From Variovorax sp. 770b2 (GTDB lineage Bacteria > Pseudomonadota > Gammaproteobacteria > Burkholderiales > Burkholderiaceae_C): a stretch of DNA of 64,000 nt. The notes under the pieces were generated by a model. That model saw only the letters and a program-made list of their open reading frames with translations, was not told the DNA's origin and did no database searches. The translations under genes were made by a program, and so were the position numbers. Below are positions 52,814 through 61,253 of the stretch, one piece after another. Location of the stretch: NCBI RefSeq assembly GCF_900115685.1, contig NZ_FOXJ01000009.1, forward strand, positions 149,694 to 213,693. The letters are read 5' to 3'. Each line of letters starts with the position of its first letter. The first letter of the stretch is position 1.

Positions 52814-53891
52814 GGCCGACCGTCGCTGGCTGGACGACAGCGCCGAGTTGCTCGATTCCGGCAATGCGCTGGCCTCCGAGGTCGTGCCGCGGTTGGCGGG
52901 CGCAGGCCTGTTCGGACTGGGTGTACCCAGAGACCTCGGCGGGCAGGGCGGTGACGTGCGCGATGCGGTCGAGGCGATTGCCACGGTAGCCGGCTACTCG
53001 CTGGCGGCCGCATTCACTTTCTGGGGACAGCGCGCATTCATCGAATACCTGCTGCAGTCTCCCAACGCCGGGTTGAGAGAGCGCTGGCTACCAGGCCTGC
53101 TCAACGGCTCGCAGGCGGGCGCCACGGGTCTCTCGAACGCGATGAAATATCTGGGCGGCATTGAGTCGCTGCAGATCACGGCCACGCCTGAGGGCGAGGG
53201 GTGGCGGCTCGATGGCGTAGTGCCGTGGTGCACTAACCTGCGACCTCAAGGCTTCGCGGCGGCCGTAGCGGTGCAGCGTGCCAAGGGTGGCGCGCCGCTG
53301 GTGGCAGTACTGACGGCGGGACAGTTGGGCGTCACGCGTAGCGACGACCTGGACCTGATCGCCCTGCGGGGCAGCAACACGGCGTCGCTGCACATCGAGG
53401 GCGCGCGATTGGAGGCGGCCGAGGTGATCCACGAGGAAGCAAACCGCTTTCTTCCCGCGATACGGCCGGACTTTCTGGGCCTGCAATGCGGCCTGTCGAT
53501 CGGACTCGCACGCGCCGCACTGGCCACGGCGGCCGAACGCAGCGGTGCGGGCCGGGCGGTGCTCGAGGGCCCCATTGCCGCACAGCAGGAGCGATTGGCC
53601 GCCACTGTCGATGCGCTCTACGAAGGGCTGGCCGACAGACGCTTTCGCACACAGCCGGAGGCCTTGTTCCGGGCGCGGCTGGCATTGGCGGATATCGCAC
53701 AAGGCGCCGTGCAGTTGGAACTGCAGGCCAGCGGCGGCCGCGGCTACCACCGGGACCAGCCGTTGACCTTCGCGCGTCGCTGGCGCGAGGCAGCTTTCAT
53801 TCCGATCGTCACACCAAGCGTCGTTCAGTTGCAGGGCGAGCTGGCCAAGCGCGCGGCCCAGCAGGCTGCAGCGGCCGCCAGCGCACCGTGA
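52803..53891 (+). CDS. acyl-CoA dehydrogenase-fold flavoprotein
   Basis: 362 residues. N-terminal helical domain (RLAGAGLFGLGVPRDLGGQGGDVRDAVEAIATVAGYSLAAAFTFWGQRAFIEYLL), middle beta domain (ATGLSNAMKYLGGIESLQITATPEGEGWRLDGVVPWCTNL) and C-terminal helices ending ASGGRGYHRDQPLTFARRWREAAFIPIVTPSVVQLQGELA. Like SfnB/DszC relatives, it is probably a flavin monooxygenase or oxidase. It is encoded with sulfonate- and methionine-type transporters, supporting a sulfur-source function. Confidence 0.85.
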   Translation: MLAEADRRWLDDSAELLDSGNALASEVVPRLAGAGLFGLGVPRDLGGQGGDVRDAVEAIATVAGYSLAAAFTFWGQRAFIEYLLQSPNAGLRERWLPGLLNGSQAGATGLSNAMKYLGGIESLQITATPEGEGWRLDGVVPWCTNLRPQGFAAAVAVQRAKGGAPLVAVLTAGQLGVTRSDDLDLIALRGSNTASLHIEGARLEAAEVIHEEANRFLPAIRPDFLGLQCGLSIGLARAALATAAERSGAGRAVLEGPIAAQQERLAATVDALYEGLADRRFRTQPEALFRARLALADIAQGAVQLELQASGGRGYHRDQPLTFARRWREAAFIPIVTPSVVQLQGELAKRAAQQAAAAASAP

Positions 53892-54739
53892 ACGCAAGCG
53901 ACACGACCGCCGCGGACCTGCGGCACCCGGTGCTTCAGGCGCGCGATCTCGCCTTTGGCTACGCCAAGGGCAAACCGGTGTTTACCGGCGTGTCGCTCGA
54001 GGTGGCGCCACGCGAGATCGTCTGCCTGCTCGGCGGCAGCGGCTGCGGCAAATCCACGCTCCTTCGCACGCTCGCGCATCTGGAGCCGGCGCATGCGGGG
54101 CAGACCTCGGGGCAGATCCGTTTTCTGGGAGAGCCGCTGTCCGCGCCGCATCCCCGCGCGGCGATGGTGTTCCAGCAACCTGGCCTTCTGCCCTGGCTTG
54201 ACGCCGCGCGCAACACCGGTTTCGGCTTGGACTTCGCACGGCAGCCGCTGTTGCAACGCGCCCAGCGCGCGCAACGCGTACAGGAAGCCCTGGAGGCCGT
54301 GGGCTTAGCGGGGCAGGGTGGCCTCTACCCCGCAGAGCTTTCGGGCGGCATGGCACAGCGCGTGGCGTTGGCCCGGGCGCTCGCGCGCGAGCCGGTGCTG
54401 TTGCTGGCTGACGAACCCTTCTCCGCGCTCGACGCGATAACGCGGGCCGAAATGCAGGAACTGCTGGTCGACGTCGTGCACCGCTGGCAAACCGCCGCGC
54501 TGCTGGTCACGCACGACATCGACGAGGCGATCCTGGTCGGTGACCGCATCCTGCTCATGGGCGGCCGGCCGGGACGCATCGTGCGAGAGTGGCGGGTGGA
54601 CATTGCGCGGCCGCGCATAGCTGATGCCGCGGCCTTCACGGCCCTGCGCCTGGACCTCCTCGCTGCGCTGCACGCCGCCCGCGCGCCGGGCGGCATCACC
54701 GCTTCTGCCCGCTTGCCGGCTGACGCAACCCTCATTTGA
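53888..54739 (+). CDS. nitrate/sulfonate/taurine-type ABC transporter ATP-binding protein (SsuB-like)
   Basis: 283 residues from a GTG at 53888 overlapping the preceding stop (GTGA); the longer upstream frame is only the shadow of the neighbouring gene. Walker A GGSGCGKST, Q-loop MVFQQPGLLPWLDAARN (diagnostic of SsuB/TauB), signature LSGGMAQRVALARAL, Walker B LLLADEPFSALD, His switch VTHDIDEAILVGDRI. Drives the permease encoded two genes on. Confidence 0.92.
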   Translation: MNASDTTAADLRHPVLQARDLAFGYAKGKPVFTGVSLEVAPREIVCLLGGSGCGKSTLLRTLAHLEPAHAGQTSGQIRFLGEPLSAPHPRAAMVFQQPGLLPWLDAARNTGFGLDFARQPLLQRAQRAQRVQEALEAVGLAGQGGLYPAELSGGMAQRVALARALAREPVLLLADEPFSALDAITRAEMQELLVDVVHRWQTAALLVTHDIDEAILVGDRILLMGGRPGRIVREWRVDIARPRIADAAAFTALRLDLLAALHAARAPGGITASARLPADATLI

Positions 54740-54758
54740 TCTCCCGAAAGCATTCCCG

Positions 54759-56015
54759 ATGACTGACCGAACGCCCGTTGCTGCACACTCCGTTCGCAGC
54801 CCCCACGTCTGCGCTTCGCCGGCCTGCGATTGCGGCCTGACGCGGCGCGACATGCTGCGCCTGTCGGCATTGGCCGGTGCCGGCGTGGCCGCACCGTTTC
54901 TCACGGCGGGCGACGCGATGGCGCAGGGCTTCAAGGGCGACGACCAGCCCGTGAAGATCGGCTACCTGCCCATCACCGACGCTACACCGCTCCTGATCGC
55001 CCACGCGCGTGGCCTGTTCGACAAGGAGGGGCTGCGTGCCGAGACGCCCCGCATGTTCCGCTCGTGGGCACAGATCGTCGAGGCCTTCGTCGCCGGCCAG
55101 GTCAACGTGATCCACCTGCTCACGCCGGCCACGTTGTGGGTGCGCTACGGCTCCAAGTTCCCCGCGAAGATCGTGGCCTGGAACCACGTCAACGGCTCCG
55201 CGCTCACGGTGTTGCCCGAGGTGAACAAGCTCGCCGACCTGGGCGGCAGGACCGTGGCGGTGCCGTTCTGGTATTCGATCCACAACGTGCTGCTGCAGGA
55301 CCTGCTGCGCACCGAAGGGTTGACCGCGGTGACGCGCGCGGCCAGCGGGGCCATCGGGCCCAAGGAGGTCAACCTCGTGGTGCTGGCGCCTGCCGAGATG
55401 GTGTCGGCGCTGGCGGGGAAATCGATCGCCGGCTTCATCGTGGCGGAGCCCTTCAACGCGGCGGCGGAGATCGCCGGCGTCGGCAAGGTCCTGCGCTTCT
55501 CGGGCGACATCTGGAAGGACCACGCCTGCTGCGTGACCTTCCTGGCCGAGCGCGATATCGCGGAGAAACCCGAGTGGGCGCAGCGCGTGACCAGCGCGCT
55601 GGTGAAGGCACAGCTCTGGATACGCGACAACCGGCTCGATGCGGCGCGCCTGCTTTCCAGCGCGGGCGAGCGCCGCTACACGCCGCACCCGACGCAGACC
55701 CTGGCGAAGGTGCTTGCATCGACCGACTACGCCAGCTACGAGGCCAGCGGCGTGGTGCGTCACAAGGGATGGACCCAGCGGCGTATCGACTTCCAACCGT
55801 ACCCTTTCGCCTCGTACACAGAGCAACTGGTGCGTGCGGTACAGGGCACCAAAGTCGAGGGCGACAACACATTCCTGCGCGCGCTCGATCCGAAGTTCGT
55901 GGAGCGAGACCTCGTCGACGACCGGTTCGTGCGCAAGGCCATCGAAAGCGTCGGTGGCCCCCAGGTATTTGGCGTGGCGGCGGACTACAGCCGCCGCGAA
56001 ACCATTGCGGCCTGA
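54759..56015 (+). CDS. NMT1/SsuA-type ABC substrate-binding protein
   Basis: 418 residues from MTDRTPVAAHSV (54759). A Cys-rich start (CASPACDCG) precedes a Tat-type signal (TRRDMLRLSALAGAGVAAPFLTAG). NMT1/SsuA-like domain: VKIGYLPITDATPLLIAHARGLFDKEGL, VEAFVAGQVNVIHLLTPATLWVRYG, TVAVPFWYSIHNVLLQDLLR, and GFIVAEPFNAAAEIAGVGKVL. Resembles CmpA/NrtA more than SsuA in length. Provides ligand to the SsuBC-like transporter. Confidence 0.9.
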   Translation: MTDRTPVAAHSVRSPHVCASPACDCGLTRRDMLRLSALAGAGVAAPFLTAGDAMAQGFKGDDQPVKIGYLPITDATPLLIAHARGLFDKEGLRAETPRMFRSWAQIVEAFVAGQVNVIHLLTPATLWVRYGSKFPAKIVAWNHVNGSALTVLPEVNKLADLGGRTVAVPFWYSIHNVLLQDLLRTEGLTAVTRAASGAIGPKEVNLVVLAPAEMVSALAGKSIAGFIVAEPFNAAAEIAGVGKVLRFSGDIWKDHACCVTFLAERDIAEKPEWAQRVTSALVKAQLWIRDNRLDAARLLSSAGERRYTPHPTQTLAKVLASTDYASYEASGVVRHKGWTQRRIDFQPYPFASYTEQLVRAVQGTKVEGDNTFLRALDPKFVERDLVDDRFVRKAIESVGGPQVFGVAADYSRRETIAA

Positions 56016-56016
56016 G

Positions 56017-56766
56017 GTGCGGCAGCGCTGGTCACTGTCGCTTGCCGGCCCTGCGTTGGTGCTGGCGCTGTGGTGGGCCGGCAGCGTGCTGCTTACGCAG
56101 CGCACGCCGGTGGCCGCGGCGTTCGCGCCAATGCCTTCGCTGACTGCGCTAGTCCACCTGCTGGCAGCACCGGACATCTGGTACCACGCGTTGCTGAGCC
56201 TGCAGCGCGTGGCCGTTGGGCTTCTGCTGGCCATCGGTTTCGGCGTGCCGCTGGGCGTGCTCACCGGCTTGTCGCGCGGGTTCGCACAGGCCTCCACGCC
56301 GATGTTCCAGTTCCTGCGGATGATCTCGCCGCTGTCGTGGATGCCGATCGCCGTGATGGTGCTCGGCGTGGGCGACCTGCCGGTGTACTTCCTGCTCGCC
56401 TTTGCGGCGGTGTGGCCAATCCTGCTGAACACAGCTGCAGGGGTGGCGCAGATCGATCCGCACTGGCTCATGCTGGCGCGCGGCCTTTCGGCCACGCGCC
56501 GCGAGATGGTGCTGCGGGTGATCCTGCCGGGCATCACCGCCCACATCCTCACGGGCGTGCGCCTAGCCATCGGGATCATCTGGATCGTCTTGGTTCCGGC
56601 CGAGATGCTGGGCGTGTCGGCTGGACTCGGCTACTTCGTGCTGGACACACGCGATCGCCTGGCGTACTCCGAGCTCATGGCCGTCATCGTGCTGATCGGA
56701 GCCTTCGGCTATCTGCTGGATGGCTTGGCGCGGTGGTTGCATGCGCGGTGGCTTCACGCCCGCTAG
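56017..56766 (+). CDS. sulfonate/nitrate-type ABC transporter permease (SsuC-like)
   Basis: 249 residues from a GTG at 56017, two bases after the previous stop. Six membrane helices; LLSLQRVAVGLLLAIGFGVPLGVLTGLS, RMISPLSWMPIAVMVLGVGDLPVYFLLAFAAVWPILLNTAAG, and the EAA loop LMLARGLSATRREMVLRVILPGITAHILTGVRLAIGIIWI are typical of SsuC/TauC. Acts with the preceding ATPase and binding protein. Confidence 0.92.
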   Translation: MRQRWSLSLAGPALVLALWWAGSVLLTQRTPVAAAFAPMPSLTALVHLLAAPDIWYHALLSLQRVAVGLLLAIGFGVPLGVLTGLSRGFAQASTPMFQFLRMISPLSWMPIAVMVLGVGDLPVYFLLAFAAVWPILLNTAAGVAQIDPHWLMLARGLSATRREMVLRVILPGITAHILTGVRLAIGIIWIVLVPAEMLGVSAGLGYFVLDTRDRLAYSELMAVIVLIGAFGYLLDGLARWLHARWLHAR

Positions 56767-56886
56767 AGCGCGCTTCTTCGCTGCGCGAGATAGCTTCCTC
56801 GAAAACTTTCCTTCTCCGCCGCGCGCCATCCTTTGAAGATCGGCGGCCTGCGCATTCCGCGCAAGGATCAGAGAGAGAAAAAAGAG

Positions 56887-57705
56887 ATGCAGAACCGCAA
56901 TGTGTTGCGCGCCTTGTGCGCGATGTTCCTAGCCTCGACGGCCTTATGGGCCCACACCGCCGCCGTGGCCCAGCCCTCGACACTGCGCGTGGGCGTGCGC
57001 GGCGGCGTCGACGAAGAAATCTGGGAAGTAGTCGCCAAGGTCGCCAAGCAGAATGGCCTCGACGTCAAGCCCGTGGTCATCACCGGATCGGCCAGCCCGA
57101 ACGAAGCGCTGAACAACGGCGACCTCGAAGCCAATTCGTTCCAGCACATTCCCTTCCTGAACGACCAGGTCAAGCAGCGCGGCTACAAGCTGGTCAACGT
57201 GGGCAGTACCTACATCTCGCCCATCGCCTTCTATTCGAAGAAGTTCAAGGCGTTCAAGGATTTGCCGGATGGCGCCAAGCTCGGCATCCCGGACGACCCA
57301 AGCAACCAGACGCGCGCGCTCGTGGTGCTGCGCGACCAGGGCGTGCTCACGCTGCGCGACGGCTTCGATCCCTTCGCCGGCACTGCCACGTTGAAAGACG
57401 TGACCGGCTACAAGAAGAAGGTGCAGCTCGTGGAGGCCGCCTCGGTGGTGCTCGCGCGCTCGCTGGAAGACGTGGACGCGGCCGCCATCGTCAACACCTT
57501 CGCCTATCAGGCGGGTCTGATCGCCACGCGCGACGGCATCGCGGTCGAGAAAAAGGAGAACAATCCCTACGTCAACATCATCGTCGTTCGCGAGCAGGAC
57601 AAGGGCGCCGCGTGGGTAAAGCAACTGGTCAAGTCCTACCAGTCGGAGGAAGTCCGCAAATTCATCCAGACCAAGTACCAGGGCTCGGTCCTGCCGGTTT
57701 TCTGA
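56887..57705 (+). CDS. metQ: MetQ/NlpA-family substrate-binding protein
   Basis: 272 residues from MQNRNVLRALCAMF (56887), an unprocessed Sec signal ending TAAVAQ with no lipobox Cys, unlike enteric MetQ. NLPA motifs: LRVGVRGGVDEEIWEVVAK, PNEALNNGDLEANSFQHIPFLNDQVKQRGYKLVNVGSTYISPIAFYSKKFKAFKDLPDGAKLGIPDDPSNQTRALVVL, then DAAAIVNTFAYQAGL and NPYVNIIVVREQD. Binds methionine or a related sulfur compound in the periplasm. The MetN gene begins at its stop. Confidence 0.9.
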   Translation: MQNRNVLRALCAMFLASTALWAHTAAVAQPSTLRVGVRGGVDEEIWEVVAKVAKQNGLDVKPVVITGSASPNEALNNGDLEANSFQHIPFLNDQVKQRGYKLVNVGSTYISPIAFYSKKFKAFKDLPDGAKLGIPDDPSNQTRALVVLRDQGVLTLRDGFDPFAGTATLKDVTGYKKKVQLVEAASVVLARSLEDVDAAAIVNTFAYQAGLIATRDGIAVEKKENNPYVNIIVVREQDKGAAWVKQLVKSYQSEEVRKFIQTKYQGSVLPVF

Positions 57706-58790
57706 GCACCGAATCGACAACCGCGGGGCCAGCCCACATCGTCTTCGATCAGGTCCGCAAGGACTACGCGGGCTCGGCAGGGCCGGTGAGGGCGCTGGAG
57801 GCGGTGTCTTTCTCGGTCGCGCGCGGCGAGTTCTTCGGGATCATCGGGCGCAGTGGGGCGGGCAAGTCGACCCTGTTGCGCACCATCAATGTGCTGGAGG
57901 GGGCCAACGACGGTAGCGTGCACGTCGATGGCGTCGACGTGGGCAGCCTGGACGAGGACGGGCTGGTTCTTCTACGCCGCCGCATCGGCATGATCTTTCA
58001 GCACTTCAACCTACTGTCGGCCAAGACAGTGCGCGACAACGTTGCGCTGCCGCTGAAGGTGGCGGGCAGTGCGCCGGCACGCATCCGGGAGCGCGTCGAC
58101 GAACTGCTGGACCTCGTGGGGTTGAGTGACAAGGCCGAGGTCTATCCGGCGCAGCTCTCAGGCGGTCAGAAGCAACGCGTGGGCATCGCGCGCGCTCTGG
58201 TGCACAAGCCGCAGATCCTGCTGTGCGATGAGGCGACCTCGGCGCTGGACCCCGAGACGACACAGTCCATCCTTGCGCTGCTGCGTGACATAAACCGCAG
58301 ATTCGGTCTGACGGTGGTTCTCATCACACACGACATGGGGGTGATCCGCGAGGTGTGCGACCGCGTGCTCGTGCTTGATGGGGGGCGCCTAGTCGAACTG
58401 GGCGAAGTCTGGCGCGTGTTCGGCAAGCCCGAGGCCGAGGCTACGCGCGCGCTGCTGCAGCCGCTGCTGCACGACCTGCCGTCCGATCTGGCCGCAGCGC
58501 TGGTGCCCGACTTCGCGGGCTTGGCAGGGCGACCGGGCAAGGCGGTACTGAGCCTGGGATTCGACGGCGCCTCGCGTCCGCAGGGCGTGTCTTTCGAGGC
58601 ATTGGCAGCGCTCGGACCCGGCGCGACATGGCTGCACGGCGGGCTGGACCGCATCCGGGGCCACGCGCAGGGCCGGCTACTGGTGGCCGTACCGGCTGCC
58701 GCGGACCGTCCGTTTGACAAGGAAGTTGCGCGGCTGGCGCTCGCGGCCGATCGCATCGAGGTATTGGGCTATGTCCACACCGCTGATTGA
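57702..58790 (+). CDS. metN: MetN-type ABC transporter ATP-binding protein
   Basis: 362 residues if begun at a CTG (57702) that overlaps the metQ stop as CTGA; no ATG, GTG or TTG occurs in frame between there and the conserved start of the domain, so CTG or an upstream codon inside metQ must serve. Walker A GRSGAGKST, Q-loop IGMIFQHFNLLSAKTV, signature LSGGQKQRVGIARAL, Walker B ILLCDEATSALDPET, VVLITHDMGVI. C-terminal NIL domain from ~residue 275 (GKAVLSLGFDGASRPQGVSFEALAAL) senses methionine in MetN. Confidence 0.9.
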   Translation: MSTESTTAGPAHIVFDQVRKDYAGSAGPVRALEAVSFSVARGEFFGIIGRSGAGKSTLLRTINVLEGANDGSVHVDGVDVGSLDEDGLVLLRRRIGMIFQHFNLLSAKTVRDNVALPLKVAGSAPARIRERVDELLDLVGLSDKAEVYPAQLSGGQKQRVGIARALVHKPQILLCDEATSALDPETTQSILALLRDINRRFGLTVVLITHDMGVIREVCDRVLVLDGGRLVELGEVWRVFGKPEAEATRALLQPLLHDLPSDLAAALVPDFAGLAGRPGKAVLSLGFDGASRPQGVSFEALAALGPGATWLHGGLDRIRGHAQGRLLVAVPAAADRPFDKEVARLALAADRIEVLGYVHTAD

Positions 58791-59427
58791 CAAGTACATC
58801 CAGGCGTTCTTTCAGACGCTGGCGATGGTGAGCGTGTCGGCCTTCATCGCCATCGCGCTAGGCCTGGTGCTGGCCGTGGTGCTCACAGTGACCGCGCCGC
58901 GCAACCTCTACCCGAGGCCGCGTTTTCACCGGATGCTGTCGATCGCCGTGAACGTGTGCCGAGCGATTCCTTTCATCATCCTCTTGATCGCGCTGCTGCC
59001 CGTCACGCGCTTCATCGTCGGCACGACGCTGGGCACCTGGGCTGCCGTGGTGCCGCTGGCAGCCAACCTGATTCCGTTCTACGCACGCATCGCGCAGGTG
59101 AGCCTGAACGATGTCGACGGCGGGTTGATCGAAGCCGCGCGTGCCATGGGTTGCAAGCGGTGGCACATCGTGCGTCACGTGCTGCTGCCCGAGGCACTGC
59201 CAGGCATCATCGGCGGCATGACGGTCAGCGTGATCGCCATGGTCAACGCATCAGCGATGGCCGGCGCGGTGGGCGCGGGCGGACTCGGCGACCTGGCGAT
59301 CCGCTATGGCTACGAACGCTACGAAACCCGGGTGATGTTCGAGGTGATCGTGATCCTGATCGCGCTGGTCTCGGTGATCCAGTTCGGTGGCGAGTGGCTG
59401 GCGCGCAGGGTCGATCACCGGCGTTGA
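58771..59427 (+). CDS. metI: MetI-type ABC transporter permease
   Basis: 218 residues from MSTPLIDKYIQAFFQTL (58771), overlapping metN by 20 bases. Five membrane helices. FQTLAMVSVSAFIAIALGLVLAVVLTVT, FHRMLSIAVNVCRAIPFIILLIALLP, the EAA loop DGGLIEAARAMGCKRWHIVRHVLLPEALPGIIGGMTVSVIAMVNASAMAGAVGAGGLGDLAIRYGYERY match MetI. Last gene of the operon; the DNA after it is degraded. Confidence 0.93.
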   Translation: MSTPLIDKYIQAFFQTLAMVSVSAFIAIALGLVLAVVLTVTAPRNLYPRPRFHRMLSIAVNVCRAIPFIILLIALLPVTRFIVGTTLGTWAAVVPLAANLIPFYARIAQVSLNDVDGGLIEAARAMGCKRWHIVRHVLLPEALPGIIGGMTVSVIAMVNASAMAGAVGAGGLGDLAIRYGYERYETRVMFEVIVILIALVSVIQFGGEWLARRVDHRR

Positions 59428-59599
59428 GGCTGGCGCCTGCCGAATCCTTGGCTCCGCGAACCGACGTGCGTTCCTAGGCTCGTCGGCCCCCTTGTCGAGC
59501 GCATTCCTCGCTCCTTGCGGCCGAGCGGAATCCCTTGTCCTCCTTTTCTTCTTGTACCTCCCTTGCCGAGCCGTTCGCGGAAGACTTCGGCGACCTCTC

Positions 59600-60020
59600 C
59601 TCCATCGTCTAGACGCTGGCTGACGCGCTCGCTGCTGCGCCAGAGCGGCCTGCTGACGCTCGCCATTTCTTGCGCCCTTGGCGGGCAGCAGGCGCGATGG
59701 CTGGGGACCTTCCGCATCCTGCGGCGGCTCGCGCGAGCCGACAGTTCGCTCGTGCACCTGTTCAGCTTCCAGTACGCGCAGGTGGCGAGCATCTTGCTCT
59801 TCAGCTCCGAGGCGCAGCAGGCGCTCTGGCTGGGGCAGGCGGTGAAGCACCGCTGGTTCTGGGGCAATGCGGTGAATGCGCAAGACACGCGCCTGCATGC
59901 GAACCGCACGCCCGACGGGCTGGAGATCGACGGTATCAAGGGCTTCTGTTCGGGCGCATCGAATTCGGACGGGCTCGACGTGTCGGTGTCGGTCTCGCTC
60001 GGCTCGCCCGGCCTGGCCTC
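59600..60020 (+). pseudogene. SfnB/DszC-like acyl-CoA-dehydrogenase fragment
   Basis: Reading from about 59620 gives LLRQSGLLTLAISCALGGQQARWLGTFRILRRLARADSSLVHLFSFQYAQVASILLFSSEAQQALWLG and NAVNAQDTRLHANRTPDGLEIDGIKGFCSGASNSD, the N-terminal half of an SfnB/DszC-type enzyme. It stops being recognisable at about 60010, and the first ~40 residues upstream are in shifted frames. A decayed paralogue of the sfnB gene of the block, directly joined to the deleted yjjJ copy. Confidence 0.7.
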
Positions 60021-60099
60021 AAGCCCGCGCGCCACGCTGCGCAACCTCATCGCCAGGTCGTCCTCACCGATCTACCTGGTAACGCGCTCGACGCCCTGC

Positions 60100-60830
60100 G
60101 GGAGGCCATCGACTACTTGATGCGGGACATGCGGTGACAGGGCTTTCTCGGGCTCGGCTTCGCGCAACATCATGCAGCCCTGCTGAGGATGAGCGACGAC
60201 CCGGTGAACTGGTCCGACGACGATGTGCTGTATGCACTCTCCCTGCTTGGCAGCGAGGCTCCGGGACACCTCCTGGTGGGCGAAGCGGCGGCCAGGAAGC
60301 GCCTCGAGCACGTGCAGACGTTGAATGACCGCGAAGGACCGTATGGAATAGCCGATCACCAATTGGTCGAGGCATACGCCAGGCTCGCGGCTCAAGCGCT
60401 GGAGCTTGGAGTAGCTGGCTCATCGGCGGGCGGCGAATTTCGGTCGCGCTCCGGTCGTCTCCTGAACTCGACTTTCGTCGGTCCCGACGGGCGCCCTTGG
60501 GAGGAGAGTGTCCGTCCCCTGACCAAGATGGGATGGATCACTGGCGGTGATCTTGGCCGCATCGGTCTCCTTGGGCATTTTGGACAACTCATCGGCAATT
60601 CCGACATGCACGATGGCAACCTGTCGTTCCAGCCAACCCAGGGTCGGCGGCCGGCGCATCTGCAACTGGCTCCGATTTACGACATGCTGCCGATGACCCG
60701 GTGCGCGGCGTGGAACTGCCCCCACACGGACCTATTACCCACGGCTGCCCTTGTCATTGGAGAAAGACCAGTGGAAGCGGGTTGCAGTAGCGGCGGTCGC
60801 ATTTTGGAACAGCGCAGAATTCTGAGCGCC
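60100..60830 (+). pseudogene. deleted second copy of the YjjJ-type HipA kinase gene
   Basis: Starts in the middle of the gene (LMRDMR, compare MMQDMR in the intact copy). A TGA at about 60135 replaces the Pro codon, then GFLGLGFAQHHAALLRMSDDPVNWSDDDVLYALSLLGSEAPGHLLVGEAAARKRLE follows the intact protein closely. After GSSAGGEF about 85 codons are missing, including the nucleotide-binding Lys and VDRFD region, and reading resumes at LLNSTFVGPDGRPWEESVRPLTKMGWIT through GNSDMHDGNLSF and IYDMLPM. A later frameshift scrambles the end. Non-functional; clearly homologous to the gene at 37.1-38.5 kb. Confidence 0.85.
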
Positions 60831-61079
60831 GGGCGCTCAAAACTCACGGACCCTGCGAAAACATGTGGCGATGCCCAAGCCGTTGATGTTCGGGCATGAC
60901 GACGCATCCGATTCCCTGCACATGGAGCCCTCTGTGTTCGCCTCACCCTGGTGTTGCCAGAAGCGATGCCGCTCGGGCATCAGTCCTGCGCAGTAAGGCG
61001 GCCCGTTTCAGGCTTCCCGATCGAGGGGGATCATCTGGTCTCGATGGCGCCGAAAGACGCTTGCGAACCTTCCCTTCAC

Positions 61080-61142
61080 TTCGGGTTCTCCAACGACACT
61101 TCGTTGACTGGACCCGGCCCGCGGACCACGGCAAGACATGAT
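61080..61142 (+). promoter_or_regulatory. perfect PIP box with -10 element upstream of the candidate effector
   Basis: TTCGG (61080-61084), 15 bases, TTCGT (61100-61104) matches the plant-inducible-promoter consensus TTCGB-N15-TTCGB used by HrpX/HrpB regulators. CATGAT (61137-61142) matches the YANNNT -10 and begins after a 32-base gap, within the accepted 30-32. The next gene starts 112 bases on, at 61254. A bare box of this degeneracy is expected roughly once by chance in a window this size; the -10 spacing makes coincidence less likely. Region 60831-61079 shows nothing else. Confidence 0.6.
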
Positions 61143-61253
61143 TCGTCCTGATCGTGCTTGCCTGCTGATCGGGAACGGCCTGCTCTGCCGCCTGCGTATT
61201 CGAACATAGCAGAGATCAAATAGTCGCCTCGGCTCTTCAGAAGGACTCCCGTC

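Noticed and set aside
56070..57701. Long in-frame upstream extension of MetN
   Set aside because: It overlaps the permease and metQ genes in another frame and has no ABC-family sequence; the gene proper begins at the metQ stop.
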